Assembly (NCBI GenBank): GCA_021201295.1
Contig: JAJQFE010000003.1
Location: 108,607-172,606, forward strand
Direction of reading: 5' to 3'
Origin: Tannerellaceae bacterium
Lineage (GTDB): Bacteria > Bacteroidota > Bacteroidia > Bacteroidales > Tannerellaceae
DNA: 64,000 nt
Part shown: positions 26,121 to 34,971 of the stretch, in pieces
Position numbering within the stretch: position 1 is the stretch's first letter
How the letters are laid out: each line of letters starts with the position of its first letter
The notes under the pieces: model-generated
The model's database searches: none
Seen by the model: only the letters and a program-made list of their open reading frames with translations
What the model was told of the DNA's origin: nothing
Translations under genes and position numbers: made by a program

Positions 26121-26822
26121 ATGCCTTGTATTTTACATATAGAGACCTCCACGACCATTTGTTCCGTAGCAGTATCTGAACAGGGTCAGCTTATTTTTGA
26201 AAAATCTTCTTTTGAAGGCCCTTCCCATGCTGCCCTGTTAGGGGTATTCGTAGAAGAAGCGTTGGTCCTGCTGAAGGAGATGCACCGGACACCGGATGCC
26301 ATTGCTGTCAGTAGTGGACCGGGTTCGTATACCGGGTTACGCATTGGGGTGTCTATGGCTAAAGGATTGTGTTTCGGATATGGTATTCCTCTGATCGCCA
26401 TCCCGACGCTGGAGATACTGGCGTCTAAAGCGATCCGTTTCATACAGGGTCCGGAAGGTTCTTTATATATTCCTATGCTGGATGCCCGCCGGATGGAAGT
26501 CTATGCTGCGATCTATGACCGGGATATGCAACCGGTCCGGGAAACGCAGGCTGATATTGTTACTGTGGATACCTATACGGATTTTTTGACAGGACATCCC
26601 GTGTATTTCTTTGGCAATGGTGCAGCTAAGTGCAAAGAGATCATCGGATCCCCTGCTGCATTTTTTATAGATCAGGTAGATCCGTTGGCTACTGATATGA
26701 TCGGATTAGCAGAGAAAGCCTATCATGCGGGTGACTTTGAGGATACGGCCTATTTTGAGCCTTTTTACCTGAAAGAATTTGTGGCTACTGTGGCTAAAAA
26801 TAAAATATTAGGAAATTCCTGA
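26121..26822 (+). CDS. tsaB: tRNA threonylcarbamoyladenosine biosynthesis protein TsaB
   Basis: The 233-residue protein is a member of the ASKHA fold (YeaZ). It begins LHIETSTTICSVAVSEQG and contains AVSSGPGSYTGLRIGVSMAKGLC, the TsaB signature. It supports TsaD in making the t6A modification of tRNA. Length is normal. A short hairpin (AGCCGGGT, ACCCGGCT) overlaps the stop codon but has no T-run. Confidence 0.95.
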   Translation: MPCILHIETSTTICSVAVSEQGQLIFEKSSFEGPSHAALLGVFVEEALVLLKEMHRTPDAIAVSSGPGSYTGLRIGVSMAKGLCFGYGIPLIAIPTLEILASKAIRFIQGPEGSLYIPMLDARRMEVYAAIYDRDMQPVRETQADIVTVDTYTDFLTGHPVYFFGNGAAKCKEIIGSPAAFFIDQVDPLATDMIGLAEKAYHAGDFEDTAYFEPFYLKEFVATVAKNKILGNS

Positions 26823-26901
26823 GCCGGGTTACCCGGCTGTTCGCTTAGCCTGCAGTTCGTACAAAGAGAACTGAAGTGGTGCTATATACTAAATAGATCG
26901 C

Positions 26902-26909
26902 TATCTTTG
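26902..26909 (+). promoter_or_regulatory. Bacteroidota -7 element of the redox operon
   Basis: TATCTTTG matches TAnnTTTG, 25 bases before the start at 26935. Confidence 0.6.
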
Positions 26910-26934
26910 CAGGGAACTGAACAAATCGCTTCCT

Positions 26935-27711
26935 ATGATATTTTACTTTACCGGAACAGGCAACTCCTATTGGTTAGCCCAGGCACTTGGCAAGGCTCTA
27001 CATGAACCATGGGTCTCTCTCACAGATCTGTGGCGATCCTCAACCGATTCATTTAATTTTCCTTTGGCAGCAGAAGAATATATTCTTTTTGTCTATCCGG
27101 TTCATTCCTGGGGACCTCCTGTGATTGTCCGGCAATTTATAGAGCGGCTTTCTTTTGCCGGATATCAGGGGCAGAAGATCTATTCAGTCTGCACATGCGG
27201 GGATGATTGTGGATATACCACAGAGATACTGGAACATTCGCTGAAGAAAAAAGGCTATTCTCTTGCTGGTAGTTTTTCGGTCACTATGCCGAACAATTAT
27301 ATTCTTTTTCCCGGTTTTGATGTAGATCCTGAAGAAGTGGCAAGCCAGAAACGAACGGTTGCGGCAGGACGTGTTGCAGAGATTGTGACTGCCATCCGGG
27401 AAGGTAAAAAGAATACGGAACTGTATACCAGAGGTACTGTCCCTTTTCTGAAAAGTCGGGTGATCCGTTCTTTTTTTGTTACTTTTGCTTTGGGTAAAAA
27501 TGACTTTTATGCCACAGATGCCTGTATATCCTGTGGGCTTTGTGAAAAGGTCTGTCCGACAAAAACGATTCGGATCAGGAAAGACAGACCTGTCTGGAAT
27601 CATACCTGTATTCAATGTTCTGCCTGCATTCACCGTTGTCCGGTACATGCGATTGAATACGGGAAGATCAGTTTGAAAAAGGGGCGGTATGTACACCCGG
27701 ATTATAAATAA
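26935..27711 (+). CDS. EFR1-family flavodoxin-ferredoxin fusion
   Basis: The 258-residue protein has an N-terminal flavodoxin-like domain with the FMN-phosphate loop FTGTGNSYWLA (5-15), and a C-terminal pair of 4Fe-4S motifs (about 197-240: CISCGLCEKVCP and CIQCSACIHRCP). EFR1 proteins are predicted single-chain electron carriers. It is cytoplasmic. The thioredoxin-like lipoprotein gene follows after 18 bases, so it starts a redox-themed operon. Confidence 0.92.
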   Translation: MIFYFTGTGNSYWLAQALGKALHEPWVSLTDLWRSSTDSFNFPLAAEEYILFVYPVHSWGPPVIVRQFIERLSFAGYQGQKIYSVCTCGDDCGYTTEILEHSLKKKGYSLAGSFSVTMPNNYILFPGFDVDPEEVASQKRTVAAGRVAEIVTAIREGKKNTELYTRGTVPFLKSRVIRSFFVTFALGKNDFYATDACISCGLCEKVCPTKTIRIRKDRPVWNHTCIQCSACIHRCPVHAIEYGKISLKKGRYVHPDYK

Positions 27712-27729
27712 TCATATGATATATATAGG

Positions 27730-28713
27730 ATGAAAAATATTTTTTTAATTCTTTCTGTGCTCTTTTTAGGGATCAGTTGTCAGGAAAAGCCGAAAGGGTA
27801 TGTGATCCACGGAGAAGTAGCAAATCTGCAGGATGGTATGATCTATCTGAAATCTTTCCGAAATAAAATGTTCTTTGATTTCGATTCCACTAAAATTAAG
27901 GAGGGAAAGTTCATGTTTACAGGTGAGGTGGAAATGCCTCTTTTGTTTGGACTGGCCACAGAAGATATGCGCTATCCCACCCAGTTCTTTGTGAAAAATG
28001 CAGAGATGAAGGTCGTTCTGGATGATGCTGACGGAAAGATAACAGTGACGAATTCACCTGCCAATGACCTGTTTCTGGGAGTGATCCTGGAAGTGTATGA
28101 AGAAGGATATCATATTGATAGTCTCGTAGCCCGGTATCCAAACTCACCGGTTGCCGCTTTCTATTTATACCGCTATTTTACTTATCAGCTTTCTCTGGAT
28201 GAACTGAAAGCTACCCGCGGCAGGCTTTCTTCTTCCTTGCAGGATCTTCCGTATGTCAGGGAACTGGATGCCATCATTGAACAACTGGAAAATATACAAG
28301 TCGGTCGGGTTGCTCCTGATTTTACTTTACCGGACACGGAAGGTAATCCGGTTTCGCTGTCAGATTTCAGAGGACAATATGTTTTGGTTGATTTCTGGGC
28401 AGCCTGGTGTCCTCACTGCCGGCAGAAAAACCCGAATATTGTGTCAGCTTATGAAGCGTACAAAGATAAAAACTTTACGATAGTAGGTGTATCTTTGGAT
28501 TTTAATAAAAACAGTTGGCTGAAAGCCATTGCGGATGACCATCTGACCTGGACCCAGGTATCTGACCTGAATTACTGGGATTCGGAAATTCCGTCTTTAT
28601 ATGGAATCCGTAGTATTCCCGGGAATGTGTTGATTGATCCGGAGGGCGTTATTCTGGCGAATAATATCATGGGTACAGAGTTGCAGGAAACATTAAAAGA
28701 GATACTTCAATAA
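27730..28713 (+). CDS. TlpA-like thioredoxin lipoprotein with DUF4369 N-terminal domain
   Basis: The 327-residue protein has a lipoprotein signal (LILSVLFLGISC, cysteine near 17), a DUF4369 domain (about 25-115, YVIHGEVANLQDGMIYLKSF), and an AhpC/TSA-type thioredoxin domain (about 190-327) with the redox motif WCPHC at 226-230. It acts as a periplasmic thiol-disulfide oxidoreductase. Neighbours are the EFR1 gene upstream and a conserved unknown 11 bases downstream. Confidence 0.93.
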   Translation: MKNIFLILSVLFLGISCQEKPKGYVIHGEVANLQDGMIYLKSFRNKMFFDFDSTKIKEGKFMFTGEVEMPLLFGLATEDMRYPTQFFVKNAEMKVVLDDADGKITVTNSPANDLFLGVILEVYEEGYHIDSLVARYPNSPVAAFYLYRYFTYQLSLDELKATRGRLSSSLQDLPYVRELDAIIEQLENIQVGRVAPDFTLPDTEGNPVSLSDFRGQYVLVDFWAAWCPHCRQKNPNIVSAYEAYKDKNFTIVGVSLDFNKNSWLKAIADDHLTWTQVSDLNYWDSEIPSLYGIRSIPGNVLIDPEGVILANNIMGTELQETLKEILQ

Positions 28714-28724
28714 TAAGGAAAACT

Positions 28725-29342
28725 ATGCGAATTATTATTTTATTGTGGATATATATGGTAGGGTTTACCGGAAATATGATGGCCTCGGAGAAGCCTTTTG
28801 AAGACGCTGTCCGGGCAGCAGTAGAACGCCAGATAACTACTTATCCTAAATCTACACTGAAAGATCTGTATAAAAATTTCTTTCAGGATAAATATGGACC
28901 GGGGCATATCATCAGTGATACGACCGGAGCTGGCAATTATCTTCGCCGGGAACTTTCCACTATGACATCTTCGGATGGGGAATTAGTGGAGCCTACCGGC
29001 TGGGAAGGCAATTTTTACCGGGTCAATTTATCTCTTATTAAAGAAGGATGGATTCCTTATGATGTGTTCTTTGATGCTTTTATCCGTAGTGTGAATGGTA
29101 CTGAACCTCCTCCGGTTCCTGTATGGAAAGAAGAATGGGAGAACATTGAGGCCATCATTTCTTCTATGGAACTTACGCTGCCGGACTATGAATCGGATAA
29201 AGCAGAGATCAACGAACGTTTGGAAAAAGGGGAATTTGTCGGGCATCACAGTCACCTATTCGAAGAAACCTATTCCCCTCATTACCGGATTATCAGCCGG
29301 GATGTTTTTGAAAAAGAATTGCAACCACTCATGGATAAATAA
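28725..29342 (+). CDS. Conserved exported protein of unknown function
   Basis: The 205-residue protein has a signal peptide (MRIIILLWIYMVGFTGNMMAS). The mature part contains conserved-looking blocks: FFQDKYGPGHIISDTTGAGNYLRREL, WIPYDVFFDAFIRSVNG, and a C-terminal HSHLFEETYSPHYRIISRDVF. I do not recognise a named family. The invariant-looking histidines (GPGHI, HHSH, PHYR) might bind metal, which is only a guess. It is third in the redox operon. Confidence 0.8.
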   Translation: MRIIILLWIYMVGFTGNMMASEKPFEDAVRAAVERQITTYPKSTLKDLYKNFFQDKYGPGHIISDTTGAGNYLRRELSTMTSSDGELVEPTGWEGNFYRVNLSLIKEGWIPYDVFFDAFIRSVNGTEPPPVPVWKEEWENIEAIISSMELTLPDYESDKAEINERLEKGEFVGHHSHLFEETYSPHYRIISRDVFEKELQPLMDK

Positions 29343-29441
29343 AATAAAAAAGTCCTGGTTGCCTTCCTATACAGCAAATTACTTGTTCTTTGAACCCGGG
29401 TGTTCTGAATTCTATTCTTATGGGACTAAAACAAGATAAGT

Positions 29442-30034
29442 ATGAAAATTAGGTTGTTAACAGGTATAGTTGGATTCAGTTTGATCGCTATTACTCAGTT
29501 TGGCAAAGAAGCGGCTCCGGAAAAAAGGAGTAGCTGAAAGTACTGAGAGCACATTTGGAAGAGTGGAAATCTCTTTCCGGTTTGAACGGCATGAGGTGGA
29601 AAGAAGCAATCAGTTTGCCATCTGGTTCCAGAATCAGGTGGGAGAGGTGGTCAGAACCTTGTTTGTTACCCAATATACTGCTGACGTGGGATACCGGATC
29701 GATCTGGATTGTTTGCCTAAGTGGGTGAACCGGGCGGAGCCGGAAAACCCTTCCTCAAAAGGAAGTGGATGCCTATACCGGGGCTACTCCTTTGACCAGC
29801 AGATTGGAATATAGCTGGGATGGTACTGACAGGCATAGGAAAAAGGTTCCGTTAGGCAATTATGTGTTTTATATTGAAGGGAATATGTATGACAAGAGTA
29901 CTATTGTTTATTCCGGCCTTATCCTGGCAAGTGATGAGGAAATGACTGTACATTCCCGGTTTGAGCAGAATGATCCGTTCGAAATCTGGGGAGCAGGCAT
30001 GATTGAAGATGTGACAGTAAGATATATCCCCTGA
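29442..30034 (+). pseudogene. DUF2271 domain protein, broken by two frameshifts
   Basis: ATG 29442 starts a signal-peptide frame (MKIRLLTGIVGFSLIAITQFG) that ends at TGA 29535-29537. Coding continues in the next frame (GRVEISFRFERHEVERSNQF, YRIDLDCLPKWVNR) and then in the third (DAYTGATPLTSRLEYSWDG, VPLGNYVFYIEGNMYDKS) to 30034. Joined, these give a full DUF2271 protein, a predicted periplasmic family often near flavin- or thiol-redox genes. Both shifts are equivalent to one extra base. The frame changes fall within about 29500-29535 and 29740-29790. It ends the redox operon. Confidence 0.85.
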
Positions 30035-30043
30035 TGGGGTTTC

Positions 30044-30379
30044 TTATGTTTGCTTCGGATCTTTGGGAGTGACAAAGGCAGTGTAGAGCTGGAGCAGGGC
30101 GGCAATGGTCAGGCAGATCACCCATTCTTTACGTTCCATAAACATCAGGGAAGAAGCCATCAGCATTAATATGGAGGCAAACACATTGAACATTTGCAGA
30201 CGGCGGCGGCGAAAATCCAGGTCTTTGACAGGAACAGTGAAATGACAGATGGCGATACCGGAAGCTCCTACAGCAAACAGATGGGGTGCGACAGGTAAAG
30301 TCGTGATATAAAGGGCAGCTCCTGCTAACAGTAAAAGCGCGGAGATCATAAAAATAATCGTTCGTATCCGGTTGTTCAT
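30044..30379 (-). CDS. Small membrane protein, four predicted helices
   Basis: The 111-residue protein has four hydrophobic segments (IIFMISALLLLAGAALYIT, LFAVGASGIAICHF, MFNVFASILMLMASSLMFM, WVICLTIAALLQLYTAFV) with a basic loop RRRRLQ between the second and third. No named family is recognised. It starts exactly where the DivIC-like gene ends (1-base overlap), so the two are coupled. Confidence 0.78.
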   Translation of the reverse strand: MNNRIRTIIFMISALLLLAGAALYITTLPVAPHLFAVGASGIAICHFTVPVKDLDFRRRRLQMFNVFASILMLMASSLMFMERKEWVICLTIAALLQLYTAFVTPKDPKQT

Positions 30380-30684
30380 TATTTCTTTTTGATCAGATAA
30401 ATGTCTTCATTGGGTTTTTTCATGAAGTACTCCTCACGGGCAAATCGTTCCAGCCCTTCTTTATCCGTACGCAGGTCATTGAGCTTTTTGCTGTTGATCT
30501 CGATCTCCTGTTGGTAGTATTTGATTTCTTTTTCCAGGTTACGTATTTTCTCATCGTACGTATAACGCTTATAGAGATTACTGTCGCCGGCCGTAAAGGT
30601 AAAAAAGACTGCCACAATGGTTACCAGCCAATATGGATTCACCCGGGAACGGCACTTATCGTAAAAGTCTTTAATACGTGTCAT
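30379..30684 (-). CDS. Septum formation initiator (DivIC/FtsB family)
   Basis: The 101-residue bitopic protein has one transmembrane helix (PYWLVTIVAVFFTFTAGD, about 17-35), a coiled coil (KIRNLEKEIKYYQQEIEINS) and the family C-terminus GLERFAREEYFMKKPNEDIYLI. DivIC/FtsB proteins are part of the divisome. A -7 element lies at 30701-30708. Confidence 0.9.
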   Translation of the reverse strand: MTRIKDFYDKCRSRVNPYWLVTIVAVFFTFTAGDSNLYKRYTYDEKIRNLEKEIKYYQQEIEINSKKLNDLRTDKEGLERFAREEYFMKKPNEDIYLIKKK

Positions 30685-30700
30685 GGATGCTCTGTTTTTG

Positions 30701-30708
30701 CAAAGGTA
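30701..30708 (-). promoter_or_regulatory. Bacteroidota -7 element of the divIC-like gene
   Basis: The minus strand reads TACCTTTG, 17 bases before the start at 30684. Confidence 0.6.
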
Positions 30709-30724
30709 AATGAATTATTTTATT

Positions 30725-30732
30725 TATCTTTG
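30725..30732 (+). promoter_or_regulatory. Bacteroidota -7 element of dnaX
   Basis: TATCTTTG matches TAnnTTTG. It places the transcript start near 30739 and supports ATG 30756 as the dnaX start. Confidence 0.6.
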
Positions 30733-30755
30733 TGTTACTAATAAAAAAGCAGGTA

Positions 30756-32546
30756 ATGGACAGTTATATTGTATCGGCCAGAAAGTACCGGCCCTCCACT
30801 TTCCGGAGCGTAGTAGGACAGAAGGCGCTTACCACTACTTTAAAAAATGCAATCTCAGGAAATAAATTAGCACATGCTTATCTTTTTTGCGGCCCTCGTG
30901 GAGTGGGGAAGACTTCCTGTGCCCGTATTTTCGCAAAAACGATCAACTGCCTGACACCTACTCCGGAGGGAGATGCCTGTAACTCCTGTGAGTCCTGTCT
31001 GGCATTTAATGAACAGCGTTCCTATAATATTCATGAACTGGATGCTGCTTCCAACAACTCGGTAGATGATATCCGTTCATTAATTGAACAGGTACGGATT
31101 CCACCTGCTATCGGAAAATATAAAGTGTTCATTATTGATGAGGTGCATATGCTGAGTTCGGCTGCCTTCAATGCGTTCCTGAAAACGCTGGAAGAGCCTC
31201 CTCATCATGCACTCTTTATTCTGGCTACTACTGAGAAGCATAAAGTACTTCCTACTATTCTGTCCCGTTGCCAGATCTATGATTTTTCCCGTATATCCAT
31301 TGCGGATATGGTAGATCATCTGCAGTATGTGGCTTCGTGTGAAGGAGCAACTGCAGAGCCGGAGGCCCTGAATGTAATTGCCCAAAAGGCGGATGGAGGT
31401 ATGCGGGATGCCTTATCTATTTTTGACCAGGTGGTCAGTTTCACCAATGGTCATATTACGTATCAGGCGGTGATTGATAACCTGAATGTCCTGGATTATG
31501 AATATTATTTTCGTCTGACAGAGGCTATGCTGGCAGGAAATGTTAGGAGTGCAATTTTGTTGTTAAACGAAATTTTAACCAAAGGATTTGACGGACAAAA
31601 TATTATCACAGGACTGGCGGGTCATTTCCGCGATTTGTTGGTGTGTAAAGATGAGGCTACCCTGATCCTGTTTGAAGTGGGAGCTTCTATCCGGGACCGT
31701 TACTGGGAAATGGCGAAACGTTGTCCGGACCCTTTACTTTTTAAAGCTATTGAACTGGCTAATACCTGTGACCTGAATTACCGGGTAAGCCGGAATAAAC
31801 GGTTATTACTGGAACTAACGCTGATCCAGTTATGCCAGCTTTCTCAATCCCAGAATACAACGGTTCATCCGGGACATCAGCAGAATATTCAACCTGTCCA
31901 TGGTTCCGGTGGGGGAACTCCGGTAGGAACCAGCGTACAACCGGGAGGCCAGGGACAATCTGTTCCCTCTTCTCCGCAGCGTCCCCAGGCAATGGCTGCT
32001 CAACAGCAGGTGGTAACTACACAAATGCCTTCTTCTGCTCCTTTACATAGACAGGTGCCCCAGGGACCTGATCCAACACCACCGAAGAAAAATGCTGCGT
32101 CTCCGAAAAGTACTTCTCTGAAAGAACTAATGCAGGAGAAGCCGAAAGAAAATACACAGCAAACAACAAAAGTTCAGGAACAGGCTACTCCATTTCAGGA
32201 AGAAGACCTGGTCCGGTACTGGAATTTGTTCGCTGACCGGATTGATAAAAAAGTCTATCTGAAAAATACCATGGGAAATTGCCGGCCTGTTCTACAGGAC
32301 AATTTCTATTTTGAAGTGGCGGTTCATAATCCCGGTCAGCAGGAGGAATTGATCAGCAATAGTATGGATATTCTTACTTTCCTCCGTTCCCAGTTGAAAA
32401 ATACCCATATCCAGATGCGTGTCCGGATCAGTGAGTCTAATGAAAAGAAACTGGCCTACACGGCAACAGAAAAATATCAGTACTTATTAGAGATCAATCC
32501 GACGCTGGGCAGGTTGCGGGATGAATTTAATTTAAGTATCGAATAA
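30756..32546 (+). CDS. dnaX: DNA polymerase III subunits gamma and tau
   Basis: The 596-residue clamp-loader ATPase starts MDSYIVSARKYRPSTFRSVV. It has Walker A GPRGVGKT (46-53), a zinc site of C65, C75, C78 and C81, Walker B IIDEVH, and the SRC box LSRCQIYDF. A Gln/Pro-rich linker (about 365-470) precedes the tau-specific C-terminal domain. No obvious slippery heptamer plus stem for a programmed gamma frameshift was seen. It is a single gene with its own promoter and terminator. Confidence 0.96.
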   Translation: MDSYIVSARKYRPSTFRSVVGQKALTTTLKNAISGNKLAHAYLFCGPRGVGKTSCARIFAKTINCLTPTPEGDACNSCESCLAFNEQRSYNIHELDAASNNSVDDIRSLIEQVRIPPAIGKYKVFIIDEVHMLSSAAFNAFLKTLEEPPHHALFILATTEKHKVLPTILSRCQIYDFSRISIADMVDHLQYVASCEGATAEPEALNVIAQKADGGMRDALSIFDQVVSFTNGHITYQAVIDNLNVLDYEYYFRLTEAMLAGNVRSAILLLNEILTKGFDGQNIITGLAGHFRDLLVCKDEATLILFEVGASIRDRYWEMAKRCPDPLLFKAIELANTCDLNYRVSRNKRLLLELTLIQLCQLSQSQNTTVHPGHQQNIQPVHGSGGGTPVGTSVQPGGQGQSVPSSPQRPQAMAAQQQVVTTQMPSSAPLHRQVPQGPDPTPPKKNAASPKSTSLKELMQEKPKENTQQTTKVQEQATPFQEEDLVRYWNLFADRIDKKVYLKNTMGNCRPVLQDNFYFEVAVHNPGQQEELISNSMDILTFLRSQLKNTHIQMRVRISESNEKKLAYTATEKYQYLLEINPTLGRLRDEFNLSIE

Positions 32547-32609
32547 TTCCTCCGTATATACCCATACATAGACTCCGAAAACAGGCGCACCTTTTTTATA
32601 AAAACGATG

Positions 32610-32642
32610 CACCCTTTTCGGGAAACGGGTGTACCCTTTTTT
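32610..32642 (+). terminator. Terminator of dnaX
   Basis: CACCCTTTTC and GAAACGGGTG form a 10-base stem with one mismatch and a GG loop, followed by TACCC and six T. Confidence 0.65.
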
Positions 32643-32681
32643 GGCAGGCGACCGGCTGGGTATGTGAATCTGCAAAGTATA

Positions 32682-32722
32682 AAAAAAGACAGATGAAACC
32701 CAATGTCCCATCTGTCTTTTTT
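32682..32722. terminator. Bidirectional terminator between dnaX and the DUF1080 gene
   Basis: AAAAAAGACAGATG pairs perfectly with CATCTGTCTTTTTT across a 13-base loop. It can serve both convergent genes. Confidence 0.88.
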
Positions 32723-32744
32723 ATCTTTCATATGATCTGTCTTC

Positions 32745-33527
32745 TTAGAGCGGTCTCAACCAGATGTTACGGAAGCTGATCGGTTCACTTGGGTCACCGT
32801 GATCCTGCAGAATGATAGGACCGGGACCGTGTTTTACTACTTTAGGGAATCCGATATATTCAGTAGTACCTAAAATAATGGTATTATTTTGCAGCACTAC
32901 TCCGTTGTGAATCACGGTTACCCGTGGATGATACAGATAAGTTCCATCTTCTTTGAAGACAGGTGCTGTATAGATAATATCATATACGTTCCATTCGCCG
33001 GGTTTACGCATTGCGTTTGCTAAAGGAGGTGTTTGTTTATAGACACTACCGGTCTGACCGTTTACATACGTTTCATTATTGTAGCAATCCAGGATCTGTA
33101 TTTCGTACATTCCCTGAAGGAAAACACCACTGTTGCCACGTCCCTGGCTTTTTCCGGTAATATCTTCCGGTATACGCCATTCAATATGTAACTGGAAACT
33201 TTCAAATTTTTGTTTAGTCTGAATATCTCCCGTAGATTTATTTACTGTAAATGTGCCATCTGCTACCGTCCACTGTGCAGGACCTCCTTTGGCACTTTCC
33301 CATGCAGAGAGATCTTTTCCATCGAAAAGAACAATGGCATCCGACGGTGCTGAGTTTGTACAAATATCACCCGGTGTTACAATTTTAGGTTGGGGTGTCC
33401 AGTATTCAGACATACCCGGAGTCATTCTTTCCGGTTCGGGATACTGTTGTTGCGCATACGTACTTACACAGAATGTACATGCTAAAGCAGCAAGGGTCAC
33501 CTTAGCTGTAAGGTTTTTCTTGTTCAT
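32745..33527 (-). CDS. DUF1080 (3-keto-disaccharide hydrolase-type) secreted protein
   Basis: From ATG 33527 the protein has 260 residues with a cleavable signal (AKVTLAALACTFCVSTYAQ). The mature part is a DUF1080 beta sandwich with IVLFDGKDLSAWES, GNSGVFLQGMYEIQILDCYN, PGEWNVYDIIYTAP and the C-terminal GPIILQDHGDPSEPISFRNI, all typical. Characterised relatives hydrolyse 3-keto-glycosides in the periplasm. An in-frame ATG at 33575 is rejected because the -7 element at 33569-33576 overlaps it. Oxidoreductase partners are not in the window. Confidence 0.9.
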   Translation of the reverse strand: MNKKNLTAKVTLAALACTFCVSTYAQQQYPEPERMTPGMSEYWTPQPKIVTPGDICTNSAPSDAIVLFDGKDLSAWESAKGGPAQWTVADGTFTVNKSTGDIQTKQKFESFQLHIEWRIPEDITGKSQGRGNSGVFLQGMYEIQILDCYNNETYVNGQTGSVYKQTPPLANAMRKPGEWNVYDIIYTAPVFKEDGTYLYHPRVTVIHNGVVLQNNTIILGTTEYIGFPKVVKHGPGPIILQDHGDPSEPISFRNIWLRPL

Positions 33528-33568
33528 GGTATTCACTATATTTTTAAGTTTAATAAAATCTTTCCTTA

Positions 33569-33576
33569 CAAACATA
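33569..33576 (-). promoter_or_regulatory. Bacteroidota -7 element of the DUF1080 gene
   Basis: The minus strand reads TATGTTTG, 42 bases before ATG 33527. Confidence 0.55.
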
Positions 33577-33616
33577 CATATATTTTCGTAAATTGTAACT
33601 TTTATATAGATAAAAT

Positions 33617-34072
33617 CTACTGTTGGTGATGGAAAAGCCTGGTTTCTGCTAACGATTCATATTTCGTTCCCGGACGTCCGTAATTGCAGTAAGGATAGAT
33701 ATTGATGCCCCCGCGTGGAGTAAATATTCCGGTGACTTCTATGTATTTAGGATCCATCAGCCGGATTAAATCTTTCATGATTATATTTACACAATCTTCA
33801 TGAAAAGCTCCGTGGTTGCGGAAACTGAATAAATATAATTTCAGGCTTTTACTTTCCACCATTTTGATATCCGGAATATAATCAATATGGATGGTGGCAA
33901 AGTCCGGTTGTCCGGTGATGGGGCACAGGCTGGTGAATTCCGGACAGTTGAAACGCACCCAGTAATCATTCTCCGGATGTTTGTTAATAAATGCTTCCAG
34001 TACTTCCGGAGCGTAATCCTGTTTATAGACAGTTGCTCCTCCTAAGAGGCTTAATTCTTTCTGTTCATCCAT
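33617..34072 (-). CDS. queF: NADPH-dependent 7-cyano-7-deazaguanine reductase
   Basis: The 151-residue enzyme reduces preQ0 to preQ1 in queuosine synthesis. It is the short, unimodular QueF type. The catalytic cysteine C50 and aspartate D57 lie in [16 protein letters not shown], and the QueF substrate-binding segment [20 protein letters not shown] follows. The gene starts 7 bases after the queC stop, so the two are an operon. Confidence 0.97.
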   Translation of the reverse strand: MDEQKELSLLGGATVYKQDYAPEVLEAFINKHPENDYWVRFNCPEFTSLCPITGQPDFATIHIDYIPDIKMVESKSLKLYLFSFRNHGAFHEDCVNIIMKDLIRLMDPKYIEVTGIFTPRGGINIYPYCNYGRPGTKYESLAETRLFHHQQ

Positions 34073-34079
34073 AAGGCGT

Positions 34080-34742
34080 TTAGCTGTTTTTGGTTTGTAA
34101 ATAACTTTCTAATCCTTCCTGTCTCAGTTTGCAGGCCGGACAGGCTCCACATCCGTCTGCAGGAATACCATTATAACAGGTCAGGGTCTGGTTTCTTACC
34201 AGATCAAAGGCTCCTAATTCATCTGACAGTTGCCAGACTGCTTTTTTATCCCAGTTCATTAATGGCGTATGAATCACGAACTGTTCGTCCATAGCCAGGT
34301 TAAGGGTGACATTGAGTGAACGAATAAAGGTATCCCGGCAATCCGAATATCCGCTGTAATCCGCTTCTGAAACACCCGTCACCAGATGGAAAATTCCTTT
34401 GTTCCGGGCCATGACAGCCGCAAAAGTCAGGAATACCATATTACGTCCGGGAACGAAAGTATTCGGATAGCTTTCTTCCGGTTTTTCCGTATCTATGGGG
34501 ATAGAAGCGTCTGTCAGTGAATTGGGAGCTAATTGGCCTAACAGGGATACATCTAATAAATGGAAGGAAACCTGTGCCTTATCAGCAATTTTACGGGCAA
34601 TCTTTATTTCAAGCGAGTGTTTTTGGCCATACGTAAAGCAGACAGCCTCTACTCTTGCAAAATGCTTCTTTGCCCAAAAAAGACAGGTAGTAGAATCCTG
34701 TCCACCGGAGAAGCAGACCAGCGCAGCGTTTTTTTGTTTCAT
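34080..34742 (-). CDS. queC: 7-cyano-7-deazaguanine synthase
   Basis: The 220-residue enzyme makes preQ0 from 7-carboxy-7-deazaguanine and ammonia using ATP. The PP-loop motif is FSGGQDSTT (11-19). The C-terminal zinc site is [10 protein letters not shown] plus an upstream cysteine (LTCYNG). The start at ATG 34742 matches the family; an in-frame ATG at 34778 is less likely. The leader downstream of the -7 element is about 54 bases and does not resemble a preQ1 riboswitch. Confidence 0.96.
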   Translation of the reverse strand: MKQKNAALVCFSGGQDSTTCLFWAKKHFARVEAVCFTYGQKHSLEIKIARKIADKAQVSFHLLDVSLLGQLAPNSLTDASIPIDTEKPEESYPNTFVPGRNMVFLTFAAVMARNKGIFHLVTGVSEADYSGYSDCRDTFIRSLNVTLNLAMDEQFVIHTPLMNWDKKAVWQLSDELGAFDLVRNQTLTCYNGIPADGCGACPACKLRQEGLESYLQTKNS

Positions 34743-34801
34743 ATTTTTCTTGTTTTTAATACGTGGTTCATCAAGCACACGGAAAGAAATCTCTTTCGCT
34801 A

Positions 34802-34809
34802 CAAAGATA
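34802..34809 (-). promoter_or_regulatory. Bacteroidota -7 element of the queC-queF operon
   Basis: The minus strand reads TATCTTTG, about 60 bases before the queC start. Confidence 0.6.
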
Positions 34810-34911
34810 AGGAAGATTATTGGAATATAATAGATTCTTTATTTATTGCACATGGATTGATGTTTTGTGCAAAAAAGTGAAAATTGTTGCACATATTTTT
34901 AAATGTTGTGC

Positions 34912-34919
34912 TATCTTTG
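34912..34919 (+). promoter_or_regulatory. Bacteroidota -7 element of the FadL-like gene
   Basis: TATCTTTG matches TAnnTTTG, with TTG runs about 22-25 bases upstream as possible -33. The leader to ATG 34972 is about 45 bases. Confidence 0.6.
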
Positions 34920-34971
34920 TGGCTGTTTATATCCATGAGTTAAGATAAAATTATAAACAAATAATAAATTT

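Noticed and set aside
34743..34801. preQ1 riboswitch upstream of queC
   Set aside because: The leader lacks the short pseudoknot pattern and C-rich loop expected of preQ1-I.
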